The notes under the pieces were generated by a model. The model ran no database searches. It was given only the letters and a program-made list of their open reading frames with translations, and was not told where the DNA came from. From NCBI RefSeq assembly GCF_030272615.1, contig NC_081406.1:218560997-218624996 (forward strand): a stretch of DNA of 64,000 nucleotides. The letters run 5' to 3'. Made by a program: the position numbers and the translations under genes. Shown piece by piece: positions 46,242 through 57,770 of the stretch. How positions within the stretch are numbered: the stretch's first letter is position 1; each line of letters starts with the position of its first letter. Source of the DNA: Cryptomeria japonica (taxonomy: Eukaryota > Streptophyta > Pinopsida > Cupressales > Cupressaceae).

Positions 46242-47750
46242 ACCCTAGGGAGATTTCTTCCTAATAACCCTTATCCTAACAGTCATTTTGAGGAAGCCTA
46301 CAATCAACCTGAAGAAGAATACCAAGAGATAAATCATTTGGTTGATAAATTTTCCAACTTTTATAATCAGAAGATCCAGCTAACAAAGAACCTGTTGATA
46401 ACTCATTTTCCTTGATACTTTATCAAGCGAGAATGGTTGCTACTACACAAAATCAGCCTAACCAAACCACTTTTAAATTCCCCATCACTAACTTGCATGA
46501 TAATATTCTCAAGAATATCCTGCTTTGGTCCTCCCTAAGTTTTATGGGCTTGTAGCAGAGGACCCAAATACTTTTTGGTTTGAATTTGACATCCTCTGTA
46601 GAAGCTATGACTACACCACTAATGCTCATAGGCTTAAGTTGTTCCCTGCTACTTTGAAGGAAGTTGCCTTAAGATGGTTTATGATCTTGGGGAGAGATGT
46701 TGTCAACAATTTGGATGTCATGAAAACAAAATTTCTTGAGAAGTACAAAGAATACTGTAGAAGTGGTAATATTAGGGTAGCTGAAATATTTAGGATGCAG
46801 CAGAGGGAAGGTGAAAATTTGGAGGACTACATTTCAAGGTTCTTGTTCTACCTGAAGAAATCCTCAGACCATACTATTAACCAAGAATCTCAAAAGTTGC
46901 TTTTCCTCAAGGGAATAAGTGATAGTTGTATTGACGCCCTGGATCTAATAGGAGGAGGAGACATTACTCAAGTTCCTTGGGACGACATTAAGAAGATATG
47001 TCACAACTACTCCCAAGCAGTTGTCATGAAAGGAAGAGGTTACCAAATGGAAAAATCATCTGCTAATGGGGTATCAAGGATGGAGATCACTAATTTGCTT
47101 TCAAATTTTAAAAGGATATCATAAATGATATGGCCACTCAACTGGATACCTTGCAAGTAAAAAAGAAACTTGGGGAGGCAGAATCAATGTTGGCAGAATA
47201 CTACGCTCACTGTAGGTAGAAGAATAAGGTCTGCAAATGTAAAATGGTAGCCAATGTTGATATCAAGCGAATTCCACCTGAGTTCAAGATGATTAAGGGA
47301 GATGAAGAACATGTCTTTTGTGTTGCACAAAGAAGAACATGGGCTCCAAGACAAGTTATGCCACCTGATCCATTATCTTTTAGTGGACCTTCCATGAATT
47401 CTTATGCATCTAATAACCAATGGGAGCACCGATATCCATCAAATTTTGGGGGGTATCCACCATAGTCTTGGAATAACCCTCAGAATAATTGGCCTAATTA
47501 CCAAAATGCTCCACCTCAATGGAAACCTTCTCAAGGGAATTGACAGCAGCCCCAAGGGAATTGGAAACAAATATCCCAGTGGAGGGGTGGACAACAATGA
47601 CCAAACTAGGCAACTAGTTACATGCATCCACCTTCACAACCTCAACAACAAGTTATCATGCCCCCTCCTAATCCTAGTGCTTGTAAACTCTGACCTACTC
47701 ATTTTCCATCTCAACCTAGACTGAATCCAAATAATAAACCATAATAACAA
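46242..47750 (+). pseudogene. gag: Element C gag, degenerate
   Basis: Resumes right after E with RFLPNNPYPNSHFEEAYNQP. The best preserved part (46525-47124) has LPKFYGLVAEDPNTFWFEFD, FPATLKEVALRWF and FRMQQREGENLEDYISRF, a normal plant gypsy gag core. A Pro/Gln-rich tail with Asn-Asn-Trp words follows (47240-47700). A zinc knuckle was not clear: the region near 47190 has only scattered Cys (YYAHC, VCKC), and CKL...THFPS near 47685 may be a remnant. Frames change at least three times. Confidence 0.78.
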
Positions 47751-48033
47751 CGAGTTTATTATGTTGATCCAAATCTGTACCTTGCATATGTTGTGAGTTT
47801 AGGTGATATTCACCCACTACCCTCCCTACTCCTGCCACTCCTCCCATAATTGAGCTCCCTGAGGAGGAAGAAGGGCATCCAAATCTTTTTGAGGCACCTA
47901 CTCAACCAAAACAATTCAAGGATCCTGAACCAACCCACCTATCTAATCCAGAACCACCATTTCCTCAAAGGTTGGAAATTGTCAATCAAAAGGAAGAGAC
48001 CACCTTTGACATTCTGGATCAATTGAAACATAT

Positions 48034-48717
48034 ATGTGTCAAGATACCTTTGTTTTAGCCATTAAGGATGTCCCAATCTATGGAAAAGCAATAAAAGAGG
48101 CATGTCTCAAAAAGATAGGAAGAAAGGTGAAAGATCCCACTACTGTTCATGTGGTAGGCCAATTGGAAGACACCATGCTTGGGAAAGTAACTATCCTCAA
48201 GTATGTTGATCAAGGTAGCCCTATAGTTACAGTCATCATCAATGGTATTCAAATAAAGATCACCTTAATAGAATTAGGTGAAACAATTAATGTGATGACT
48301 AAGGAGATCCTGCAACAACTAAATATTGTCAATCCAAGACCCACTGCTATAATCCTGCAGCTTGCTGATAGTTCTACTATAAAACCAGATGGTATAGTGG
48401 AAGATATAATGGTTACTCTTGATTCATGGGAGTATCCAGTAGTTTTCATAATCCTTTCCCCTAAAGCCACACTAGGAGGATATCCTATTATCTTGGGAAG
48501 GCCATGGTTGGCCACAATAGATGCTTATATAAGATGTCGTTTAGGAGATATGACCATATCTGATGGTAGGAATACTAATAAGTTGCTAATCTATCCACCT
48601 ACTCAACTAACCCAAGACATAGACAATCCTATTTGGCCAAATGTTGGAGAGGAAGCTGAAGACATTAATTCAGTGGCTAAGCTCATGATGATAGAGAGAA
48701 TCCCTTTCTTGCAATAA
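48034..48717 (+). pseudogene. pro: Element C aspartic protease, catalytic Asp replaced
   Basis: A 227-codon open frame. The substrate-loop strand VTVIINGIQIKITLIELGE occupies the place of the usual xALxDLGA, but the catalytic Asp is Glu at residue 80. The later block YPIILGRPWLATIDAYI matches the LGRPFLAT block of Athila-type proteases. Upstream of it VHVVGQLED is linker. The stretch between gag and this frame (47751-48033) is Pro/Glu-rich and may encode the end of gag. Even open, this protease is unlikely to be active. Confidence 0.8.
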
Positions 48718-48905
48718 TATAATGAAGATGAAATTTCATCCTAGATAATCTAAAACCATTATGAGGCTCATGTAAAACCATCCAACCATGCATCTAGTTC
48801 AAAAAGGCCTTTTCCAATACTTCTCTCGGTTGATCCTGCTGTAGCAACAAATATTATGCCCACATTGTTACCTAAAGAATTGAAAGTGCCAAGTGTTACT
48901 AAGAC

Positions 48906-49990
48906 AACCATGATTGAGCACAAGTACAAATATCTTTGACAAACCTATTAAAAAAGCATAAGCAGGCATTTTCTTGGAGTTACCATGACATTAAGGGTCT
49001 TGATCCTAAATTATGCACTCATAGGATCTATATTAGAGATGATTGTGCACCAGTGAGGCAACCACAAAGAAGAATTAACCTTACATTAAGGGAGATTGTG
49101 AAGGAAGAGTTGCCGAAGCTCTTGGATGCAGGATTTATCTACCCAATCTCAGACAGCCAATGGGTATCTCCTTTGGTAATTGTGCCTAAAAAGAGAGGTA
49201 AATAGAGAGTTTATATGGATTATAGGGAATTCAATACTAGAACTAAAAAGGATCATTTTTCACTTCCTTTCATAGATCAAGTATTGAATTCACTAGAAAG
49301 AAAACAATACTTTTGCTTCCTAGATGGTTCAACGGCTACAATCAAATACAAATTACACCAAAAGATCAAGAGAAGACAAATTTCACTTGCCCATGGGAAA
49401 CCTACGACTATTCAATGCTTCCATTTGGTCTCTGCAATGCACCTGCAACCTTTTAAAGAGTAGTACTAAGTATATTTTTAGACATTTCACATGAATGTAT
49501 GGAAATTTACATGGATGATTTTACTACTTATGGCACTAATTTTGCTGAAACATTACAAAGACTAGAAATAGTGTTGCAAAGATGTGAAGATCATAATCTA
49601 TCTCTGAATAGTGAAAAGTGTTGCATGGTGATGCAAAAATGAGTGGTCCTTGGCCACTACATCTCTCAAAAAGGAATACAAATTGATCCAGCCAAGATTG
49701 CAGTCATTAATAATCTTCCTACACTTGCAAAGCAAAAGGATGTCAGGAGTTTTCTAGGACATGCAGGGTATTATAGGCACTTCATAAAAGACTTTAGCAA
49801 AATTTCAACACCAATTTATAGCCTTTTGACTAAAGATGCAAAATTTGATTCGACAGAGGATTGTGACAAAGCATTATCTAAGCTAAAAGGAGCATTAACA
49901 CAACCATCTATGCTCAAGGGTCCTAGCTGGGAACTTCTATTCCACATTCATATAAATGCATCTGATTATGTAATAGGAACTATTTTGGGC
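48906..49990 (+). pseudogene. pol: Element C reverse transcriptase, heavily broken
   Basis: Blocks in order: HKQAFSWSYHDIKGLDPKLC, CAPVRQPQRRINLTLREIVK, LLDAGFIYPISDSQWVSPLV, MDYREFNTRTKKDHFSLPFI, FCFLDGSTATIKYK (here the FSGYNQI block is altered), then the active site in EIYMDDFTTYG (about 49503-49535), and VVLGHYISQKGIQIDPAK. This MDDF form and the VVLGH block are typical of Athila RT. Stops at 49203 and 49640 and two frameshifts (between about 49330 and 49640) disable it. Confidence 0.85.
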
Positions 49991-50330
49991 TAGAAAGAGA
50001 CATCAATTGAACATGCAATCTATTTTATGAGCAAGAACCTACAATGGGTTGAGTATAACTACACAATCACACAGAAAGAAATGTTGGCAATCATATATGC
50101 CCTCAACAAATTCAGACATTATATCACAGGATATCAGATTTTTATCCATACTAATCATGCAGGAATCAAATATCTTATGAATAAGCCATTGATCACAGGA
50201 AGATTGGCAAGGTGGTTACTATTAATGTAGGAATTTGATATCACCATAATTGACAAGCATGACAAAGAAAATGTTGTAGCAGATTTTTATCCAGATTGAC
50301 TACATCAGAAGATAATCAGGTCATTGATGA
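49991..50330 (+). pseudogene. pol: Element C RNase H fragment
   Basis: Continues in the RT frame after TAG at 49991. It reads NLQWVEYNYTITQKEMLAII, then HTNHAGIKYLMNKPLITGRL and ARWLLL, followed by the diverged EFDITIIDKHDKENVVADF, a degenerate gypsy-type RNase H. The Asp of the initial TDAS block appears as Asn in HINASDYVIG. No second RNase H was seen, unlike A and D. Confidence 0.78.
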
Positions 50331-50339
50331 TGTTTTCCC

Positions 50340-51700
50340 TGATGAGAACTTGTTTTCAATCAACATGCATACACCTTGGTATGAAGACATAGCAAACTAT
50401 TTTGTTGCAGGGAAGGTGCCTTCTCACTTCTCTCCAAAAGAGAGGAGAATTCTCATAAAGAAAACTTTCCCTTTCTCATGGATTGAAGGATGTTTGTTCT
50501 ACACTGAACTAGATCATGTGATGATGAGATGTGTCAAAGAAGATGAAACCTATGACATTTGGAATACATCTCATGATGAACCATGTGGAGGATATTTTGC
50601 TACGAAAATGCCAGCAATGAAAATTCTCAGCACATGTTATTAGTAGCCCACATTTCATAAAGATGCAAGAAAGTACACAAGGAAGTGTGATAGATGTTAG
50701 AAGATGGGACGACCAACAAAATCATATGAGATGCCCCTCTACCCTCAATTTGTTATCACATCATTTGACAAATGAGGCTTAGATTTTGTAGGTTCAATTG
50801 ATCCACCATCCAATGGTAAGTCCTATATCCTAGTATGTACTGACTATGTCACTAAATGGGTTGAAGCTAAGGCAATGACATGTGCAAGGGATAATAAGGT
50901 TGCATAATTTATTTTTGAGGACATCTTCACAAGATATGGAGTTCGAAGGGAGATAGTAACAGATCAAGGAGCTCAATTTACATCAACCCTTGTTACAACA
51001 CTAGTTAATGAATATAATGTTAGTCATCAAAAATCTACCCCTTATCATCCTCAAGAAAATAGGCAAGCTGAGGTAACCAATAGAGAAATTGAAGCAATTC
51101 TAACAAAATAGTGGTCATTCAAAGGAAATATTGAGCCAACAGATTGCCAGAAGTTCTCTGGGCATATAGAACCACATGGAAAACAACAACTGGTTTCACA
51201 CCACTTGAATTATTGTATTGGAAAAACAACCATGATTCCAATTGAGTTTGAGCATAAAACTCCAAGAACTGCATTAGATCTGAAGATAAAAATATCACAA
51301 GCATAAAAAGAAAGGATCATGCATCTCAATAACTTAGATGGAATAAGGAAGACAACACTTCATCACACAGAAGTAGTGCATGCTCAACGGATCAAGTGGC
51401 ATGATAAATACATTAAAGAGAAGTGGTTCCAACCAACTGACTCGGCTCTTCTTTATAACTCGGTATTAGGAAGGTGCAGACAAGCTGCAAATTAGATGGC
51501 CAAGGTCATATGAGGTGGCACAAGTATTTTCAAATGGAGATGTTCAACTTACCACAATTGACCCTATTAGATTCAATTTGCTAGTCAATGGTCATCACTT
51601 GCGTTAATATCACAAACCAGCTTCAAAAGTGGAATTCATGCAGCAATTCACTGAATTTCTTGCAGCTGAAGGAAGTGGACCAAGTGTCCATCCTTCTACC
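50340..51700 (+). pseudogene. pol: Element C integrase
   Basis: The zinc-binding part is broken (SHDEPCGGYFATKM, then KYTRKCDRC-stop). The core has LDFVGSIDPPSN with the first Asp, YGVRREIVTDQGAQFTS (second Asp) and STPYHPQENRQAEVTNREIE (Glu). The C-terminal part reads TTIDPIRFNLLVNGHHLR, a form like the VNGHRLK ending of Athila integrase. Stops and frame changes occur throughout (50641, 50698, 50905, 51108 among others). Confidence 0.82.
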
Positions 51701-52049
51701 TAATACACATGTGCATTAAATCATAATAAATATTGCCAATTGAATGGAAATCCAATTCTTTGATCTTTCCATACATCCACCTTCACTCCATAATTCTCTC
51801 TCTTCCATCATTCTCTCCATCATTACACTCCATCTCATACTTCATTTACTACTTGATTGATTGATTGACAAGTACTGCACACACCATATATCTTGGACAT
51901 GCAAATCCACTTTATTAGGTATGTGCGAGCGATTATTTCTCCCATAATTATTGTAAATAGCATTAATTTTAATCATGTTCTTTAATTTTGATATTTGCAT
52001 ATCATATTTTTCACACAAAATCCATCATGTGAGGACACATGCCTTAATT

Positions 52050-52064
52050 TAGTTTGGGGGGGGT
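52050..52064 (+). promoter_or_regulatory. Internal polypurine-like tract of C
   Basis: AGTTTGGGGGGGGTG lies after integrase and before the downstream ORF. The G-run resembles the true tract near 54676. Extra tracts upstream of an env-like region are known from Athila elements. 51701-52049 otherwise holds nothing recognisable. Confidence 0.5.
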
Positions 52065-52329
52065 GAAGCATACGCCCATTAGTTGTGCTTAGCTGATTTG
52101 AACCAATGATGTGACATTTCAGAAGTAACAAGTGTTGTCATGTCCTTATTTTTCTTGAAAGCCTTTCTAAAACCTTCATTAATGATTTTCCCCTGTCTTA
52201 ATTGACAAATTTCAAAAAAAGGTAAGTTGTAGGGTCAGAAAAAGACCAAATTATTAGAGAATAAGAGAAATTAACTCTTTCAGTGAAGATAGAGCAGGAG
52301 GGAATGTTTTAGAGAGTGACTGCAGGAAG

Positions 52330-54660
52330 GATGGGTGGGTAGCTAATTAGGAATGAACCCATTGTTCATGATGTAATCCTACAAGATGTTTTTTGTCTAG
52401 CAGAATTTCAAAATTATGGTTGGCTACACTACTTCTTGAAGTTGCAAAGTTTCAATGATGACATTGCTATAGAATTTGCATAGAATTTTTCAAATGGTAA
52501 AGCAATGGTAAAAGGATTGAAAGTAGTAGTCATGGAGGAGATAATTACAGAAGTCACAAGGTTGCCCACTGATGGGGAACCATACCTTACATCTTGAGAT
52601 GCAAGAATGACAAGGGCATAATTCATTGAACCTATTGACCCACAAGTTGTTGTGGATAAACAAGGAACAAGGAGAACATCGCTGCCAAACAAGTGGATTC
52701 ATGCAGTTGTGCACATTTGCAAATATATTACCTGTGAGGGTTGTTAGTCTTGTCTAGACTCCATTCATTTCAATATTTTAAACCACCTAAGGCATGGGAG
52801 GAGAAAGAACATGCCTAATGTTCTCTACAGATTGTTGGAGATCATGGCGACTGAAACTCAAAAAGGTAAGTCCAACTCTATGTCTCACCATTGTTTGATA
52901 AATTTGCTAGTTGAAAAATATTTACAAGAAGTTTGTAGTATGACATGGGAGGAAGTTGAGAATGTTGATCAGTTTAGACCAGAAAATGTGGAATAGAGGA
53001 GTGAGTCTCATAGGTCTAGAAAAAGGAGGAAAGTTACTACAGCCACTTCTGAGGCATCTACCTCTAGTGTAAGACCCAAAGCAAGCCCTCCTACAACTAG
53101 TGTAGCTATAACAGTTGATTCCTTTAAATCAAAGGAAGAAGGAACTTCTTCAAGCCATGATGGTGATACTCCGCTCCAATCCCCATGTCAAATGAGCGCA
53201 ACTACTAGAAAAGTAGAGGAATAGTAGATGAAAGAAAAAAAAGGGAAAGAAAGGTTAGGGTTGAGACTCCTAAAATAGAAAAACCTAGCCCTAGCCCTAG
53301 CAAACGGAAAATTGGAGACACTATTCCTCCCGCAACAATAAAAAAATAGGAAAACCCCTACAAAGAAGACAAATCCGGCTGCACCAGATGCTAGTAGGAC
53401 ACCAAGAAAAAATCCCTAGGCTTAAGAAAGCAACTAAAAAAGTGCTAGCAGCCTCTAAGGAACATGAAGAAATGAGGTTAAATCGACTTGCTACCATTGT
53501 AGAGCAAGCAAAAGAAGAGGAAGTACCACATCAAGAGTAGGATGAACCCTTTCAGCAAGAATTCGAGCAACCACCAGTACTGCAATTGGAGCGTGTTGCC
53601 AGGAAAATTTGGGTAGGTATTCATAGACCCGCTACATTTTCATGGAATGGTGTAGTGTTGAAATTGTTGGATGAAATAGAAAAGAGGGATGAAGAAAACC
53701 TTATATTGTAGAAACAAATTGAGAAAAAAGGATAATGAAATTAGGGAGAAAGATGCTTGGAGATTGTTAAATTAAAGAAACAAGTGGATGATGTGGTAGA
53801 ATTAGTTCCACAATTAATGGAATGCAAGATCCCTCCAAGGGTTTATACATTACATTTAAAGGAGAGGTATCTTTCTTTCCAATTTTCCAAGGTAATTTCA
53901 GGATTAAACCCTTCCATCAAAACCCCTAAGGAATTCTTTCAAGCCTACCGAGAATCTCCAACAAAGGTTAAGACTTTACTTTGTGAATTGTACCTACATA
54001 ATTATACTATCCCAGATGACCATCAATGGAACCCACTAATGTATATTGGAGATATCCATTTGAGGGTATTTATGTCTTGGATTCAGAATGAAAATAGTTG
54101 GCGTGTGTAGTTCAGAGATTACAGAGAGAAGGAATTACGAGAACTGTTGCCTCTTAGGGTTGAATTTTGTGATCCTGCAATAATGTTTTATGAATGGCAC
54201 CAAGTTCTATATAGGCAGGATATTAACGACAGAGTGTTACCTCTGTAGGAAGAAGCCTATGTAGAATATGAACAAATGGAGGTTACTACAGGAAAGCAGG
54301 GTACCTTTCACAGAGATAGGATAGCTTGACTGATTAGCTAAGGAAAGTAAAGCCACATTCACTATAGAATTATGTTGCAGCAAATAAAAGATGTACTAGA
54401 TATATACAGCTTGGCAGAACATAGAAACATTATTGGTTCCTATTAATATTCCAGCTGCCCATCTTCTTGTGGCTAGTGCCAGACTACAGATACTATCGGT
54501 TTGATATAGTAGAACAAATGCCAAGGTGGAATAGGTTGGAACATAGGCACGTATTTTATTGGGATCCTAATTCAAAAGATGAAAACCATGTTGTAGGATA
54601 GTTAGTAGTTGGTGATATGAGAACCCTGACCTAACTAAGGAATAATGTTTCTAGAGGACC
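52330..54660 (+). pseudogene. Element C downstream (env-position) ORF with the shared transposon module
   Basis: Between integrase and the 3' LTR, same strand as pol. Readable parts: FCLAEFQNYGWLHYFLKLQS, MEEIITEVTRLPTDGEPY (about 52531-52590), CKYITCEG (52718-52741), then HFNILNHLRHGRRKNMP to LLEIMA (about 52765-52846), and SHHCLINLLVEKYLQE. A charged, Ser/Thr-rich and Lys-rich middle follows (53000-53760), then a 117-codon open piece (53757-54110: KLKKQVDDVVELV, YTLHLKERYLSFQFSKV) and more degenerate sequence to about 54660. The KYIT...HF...LNH.RH...N.P segment aligns without gaps to the LINE third ORF. I saw no signal or membrane segment to support a true envelope protein. Many stops. Confidence 0.65.
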
Positions 54661-54672
54661 AGCAAGACCTTA

Positions 54673-54684
54673 GGTTGGGGGGAA
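54673..54684 (+). promoter_or_regulatory. Polypurine tract of C
   Basis: GGTTGGGGGGAA directly before TGATGAGACAAT, taken as the 3' LTR start. Confidence 0.65.
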
Positions 54685-55930
54685 TGATGAGACAATTTAT
54701 AGTCTTGTTTTCTAAGGATTTATTTTTTTGTTCATGATGATACTTTAGACTTTGATACTCTGATGTCACTATTTACTATGTTATTTCCTTAGAAACTATT
54801 ACCTTTTGGGATTAAGTTTAACCTTGAAACAATTCATGATAGTAATGCATATGCTATGTAAGTATCTATTAAACATGCATGTGTTGAAAAAAATGTTGTT
54901 TCAAAATGATTTGGGAAATGTGGTTGTTTGTATGTGCTAATGTGTTTTGCAAGTTTTTACTAAGAAAGTTGTGTTATGATGAAGCTTGCAACAAGGAGCG
55001 AGACTCTTACCAGTCGACCGGTTGTTGAAGAAGTCAAGGAGTAACTAATGTAGAGGAGATTTCTCTACTTAATTTTGTAACTACCTTTTTAACTAATCAT
55101 GTACAATCAATTGAGTCTATTTAGTGGCATGTTGCATTATATCTCCATTAAGGAAGTACTATCTAACTTTTCTAAGCACATGCATGAGCTTTCCTTTCCT
55201 CTTTTCATGCTTTCAATAAATGGCGCCCTCCATATGTTGTGGAGTCGGTCGCCCAGTTAGTTAGGATTAGTTGGTAGTTTTTCTTTTTATGAATAATGTT
55301 CAGATGATCTCTTGTAGAGGTGGAATTATGATGTTGTAAGTTTACTTTTAGCTTTGAAATAGAGTTTAAGAGCATGTTGTCATATCTTGTGTACTTTTGT
55401 TTTGATGAATAAAATGATATTTTGAGTTTTCAACACGTGTTAATTTTGGAAGTCTCACTCAAGGGGGGCCACTTGGTGAGAACTCTATTTAGTTAGCTTA
55501 GTAGTTATTCTTCAAGTAGTAGTAATTATCATTCCAATAGTTGATTGTTCCTGCAACCACAAAACTCTACTCTATGTCTATTCCTACAGTGAAAGTGGGC
55601 AGAGTAGTTTCTTGTATGTTTGTTTGGAATTTCATTTTTGTAGTTTGTGTTAGTTTAAGATTTGCATGTTCAGATTAGCTGTTAATATAAGTTCAATTTC
55701 CTTCATTAGTTATTTACAACATTTCAATTCCAGAATTGTTCTTTTCTTAAGTTATGATGGCCATAATAGAATCTTTGTGCACATACAGTGCTGACCCATT
55801 TCAAGTTCACATCCCTAGGTTGATAAGTTAAATGAACTTTCATAATGAGTCTGATAACTACTTAGTATAGATGTGTAATCTCTGAGTTATAGCTTTTAGG
55901 GCTTAGTTATTGAACCATTAAAGGAGGCCA
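54685..55930 (+). repeat. Element C 3' LTR (about 1246 bp)
   Basis: Starts TGATGAGAC after the polypurine tract and ends GAGGCCA. 55005-55930 matches the 5' LTR remainder, with shared words such as GTTGTGGAGTCGGTCGCCC and TTTTGATGAATAAAATGATA. The start is inferred from the tract because the matching 5' part is outside the window. Confidence 0.8.
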
Positions 55931-56404
55931 ATAGGTCCAGGGGAGGGAGGAGGAGGTAGAGGAGCTAGGGGAAGGTGGTGATTGCCTGGGAGAGAAGGGA
56001 GGAGACAAAGAGGGGAAACAATAATGGTGCTAGTGCAGGTACGAGCACCAAGATAGGGAGATGTTCGAGAGATGGGATTAAGGGGATGACACAAGCACAA
56101 GTATTGCTAGCCAGAGGGGCAAAGTCAATGGATACAGAGGAGGGACAGGACAGGGGAGGTGATGGAGAAGGACAGTTTCCTTAGGGATTTTTGGACCAAG
56201 CCATTTTGGATAGGGATATGGAGAGGGCTCGAGCTCAGAGCTTGGAGGAGCAGCTGGCCACTGAGAGATAAAGGGCTGAGCAGGAGATGGTCGGGTCTAA
56301 TAGTTGACTGGTTGAGTTTGGTCGGGTGAGGAGGCAGGGTGATTCTCTACACAGGGATTTAGAGGTTGCAATCACTGAGTGAGATAACTAGATGATAGAG
56401 GTTG
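55931..56404 (+). other. Unassigned Gly/Arg-rich stub between C and G
   Basis: A purine-rich stretch with a broken frame reading ERREETKRGNNNGAS and, further on, DRDMERARAQSLEEQLATER, which looks coiled-coil. It could be a remnant of the sequence into which C inserted, perhaps another retroelement. I do not recognise a family. Confidence 0.4.
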
Positions 56405-57308
56405 TGTAAGGAAGTTATTTAGCGGAACAACTTCCTACACTGACCTTGAGAGGAGGGTAATGAAATTTTTTTTACAAATAATTACAATAGTTATAGAAAC
56501 TTAACAAAAATAAACATAATATCATGCATACCCCAACACAGCAACATAGTTATTTACATGGGGAAAACCCTTTCGAGAGAAAAACCCCACTCTAAAAGCA
56601 TCTCAATATATTATTCAATAATCAACAATAGATTACAATATACTTGCAAAGCAATATCTTCATAGGAGTACCACTAATTAGAGAATCAAAGGTAATTCAA
56701 TAGCCATAAGACTCTTACACACAACCTCTATCTCACATACCTCATATATATGAGATACAATACAAGAAACTATCAAACGGTATTACAAAACCATGGGCTA
56801 AAACCACCGAATAAAGTAGAGCTAACCTTATCTCCATTCTAGATGCCCTATGATGTGTCAAAACACACATCAACATGTGTTCCTCCCTTTTACAACTCAT
56901 TTATGTTTTTAATGTAATTTATATTTCCTATTTCAGGAGTCCAAACTTTCGAAGGCCATAACTTGTGAACCATGTGTTCGATTGACGAACCGTTTGAAGC
57001 ACTAGAAAGCTGGCAAAGTGCTCTATCACCCTGTAAGCTAATATGCCACTTGTATCCAATTTTCAGGGGATTTTAGATCCTCTAAATTCCTCAAAAATAA
57101 TTTTAAACCTTTCATCACACCCTCCAAAAAGAGAAACTTTAATATCTTCAAAACTAGCTATGATCTTGCAATGAAAAATTTACTGACATGCTCATCTAGC
57201 CAACCCAAAGCTTCGAGGAGAATTTCACACCATTTCGTGCTAAAATAAAAACTTACTATAAATGGTAACCTCATGTAAATGCAGGTTTGAGACACCTTTT
57301 TCCTAACA
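56405..57308 (-). repeat. Element G 3' LTR (904 bp)
   Basis: Plus strand starts TGTAAGGAAGTTATTTAGCG and ends TTTTCCTAACA. The first 50 bp are repeated at 61530-61581. Confidence 0.85.
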
Positions 57309-57325
57309 TTCTCCCACTTGTCGAA
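57309..57325 (-). promoter_or_regulatory. Polypurine tract of element G
   Basis: The minus strand reads CGACAAGTGGGAGAA directly before TGTTAGGAAA, the LTR start. Confidence 0.75.
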
Positions 57326-57362
57326 CACCTTACAAGAGCAAAGGGAGTATCAACAAAATAAA

Positions 57363-57770
57363 TTAATTACTAGGGGCCATGAGGCCCATAGACTCCAAAC
57401 ACCATCTGAACTTCTCTATGCTCACAACCTTATTTAAAGAATCTGCAACACTCATTAAAGTCTCTACCTTAACTAGCTTCATCGTGCCATATTTGACCAT
57501 ATCTTTGACAAAATGATACTAGACATAAATGTCTTTGGTCTGGGCATGAAATGTCGGGTTCTTAGCTAGGCAGATCGCACTCTGATTGTCACAATAAATT
57601 GTCATTATACCTTGTTTTATTCCAATATTTGAACATAGTCTCTTAATCCAAATGGCTTTTTTACAAGCATGTGTAGTTTCCATATAATATGCTTTTGTAG
57701 TGGACAAAGCAACCACAACCTATCACTTACTCATCCAATTAATTGCACCACCAAATAAAGTAAACATATA
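57363..57770 (-). pseudogene. pol: Element G RNase H
   Basis: Minus strand: VALSTTKAYYMETTHACKKA, then IYCDNQSAICLAKNPTFHAQ (Asp present), TKDIYV, and past a stop ADSLNKVVSIEKFRWCLESM, ending with TAA at 57365-57363. Copia RNase H with the usual TEAEY altered to TKAYY. Confidence 0.85.

Larger units (their letters stand above)
22869..55930 (+). mobile_element. Element C: old Athila-like Ty3/gypsy element, host of the nested insertions
   Basis: The 5' LTR remainder (22869-25237, split by solo LTR S1) matches 55005-55930 of the 3' LTR. Subtracting S1 and its duplicated target leaves about 931 bp against about 926 bp. Internal sequence starts at the primer site (25241, copied again after the LINE at 34004), is interrupted by L, D and E, and resumes at 46242. 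Gag, protease, RT, RNase H and integrase follow, then a downstream ORF before the 3' LTR. The RT block MDDFTTYG, the VVLGHYISQKGI block and the VNGHHLR integrase tail resemble Athila. LTR copies differ at roughly 10-15% of sites by eye, and pol is broken by many stops and frameshifts, so C is the oldest element here. Confidence 0.78.

Noticed and set aside
52330-54660. True envelope gene in C
   Set aside because: Position fits, but no signal peptide, membrane segment or cleavage motif is visible. The readable parts match the LINE third ORF instead.
55975-56184. Small Gly/Arg-rich frame as a gene
   Set aside because: Purine-rich, continues through stops, no homologue recognised. Likely remnant of older transposon sequence.
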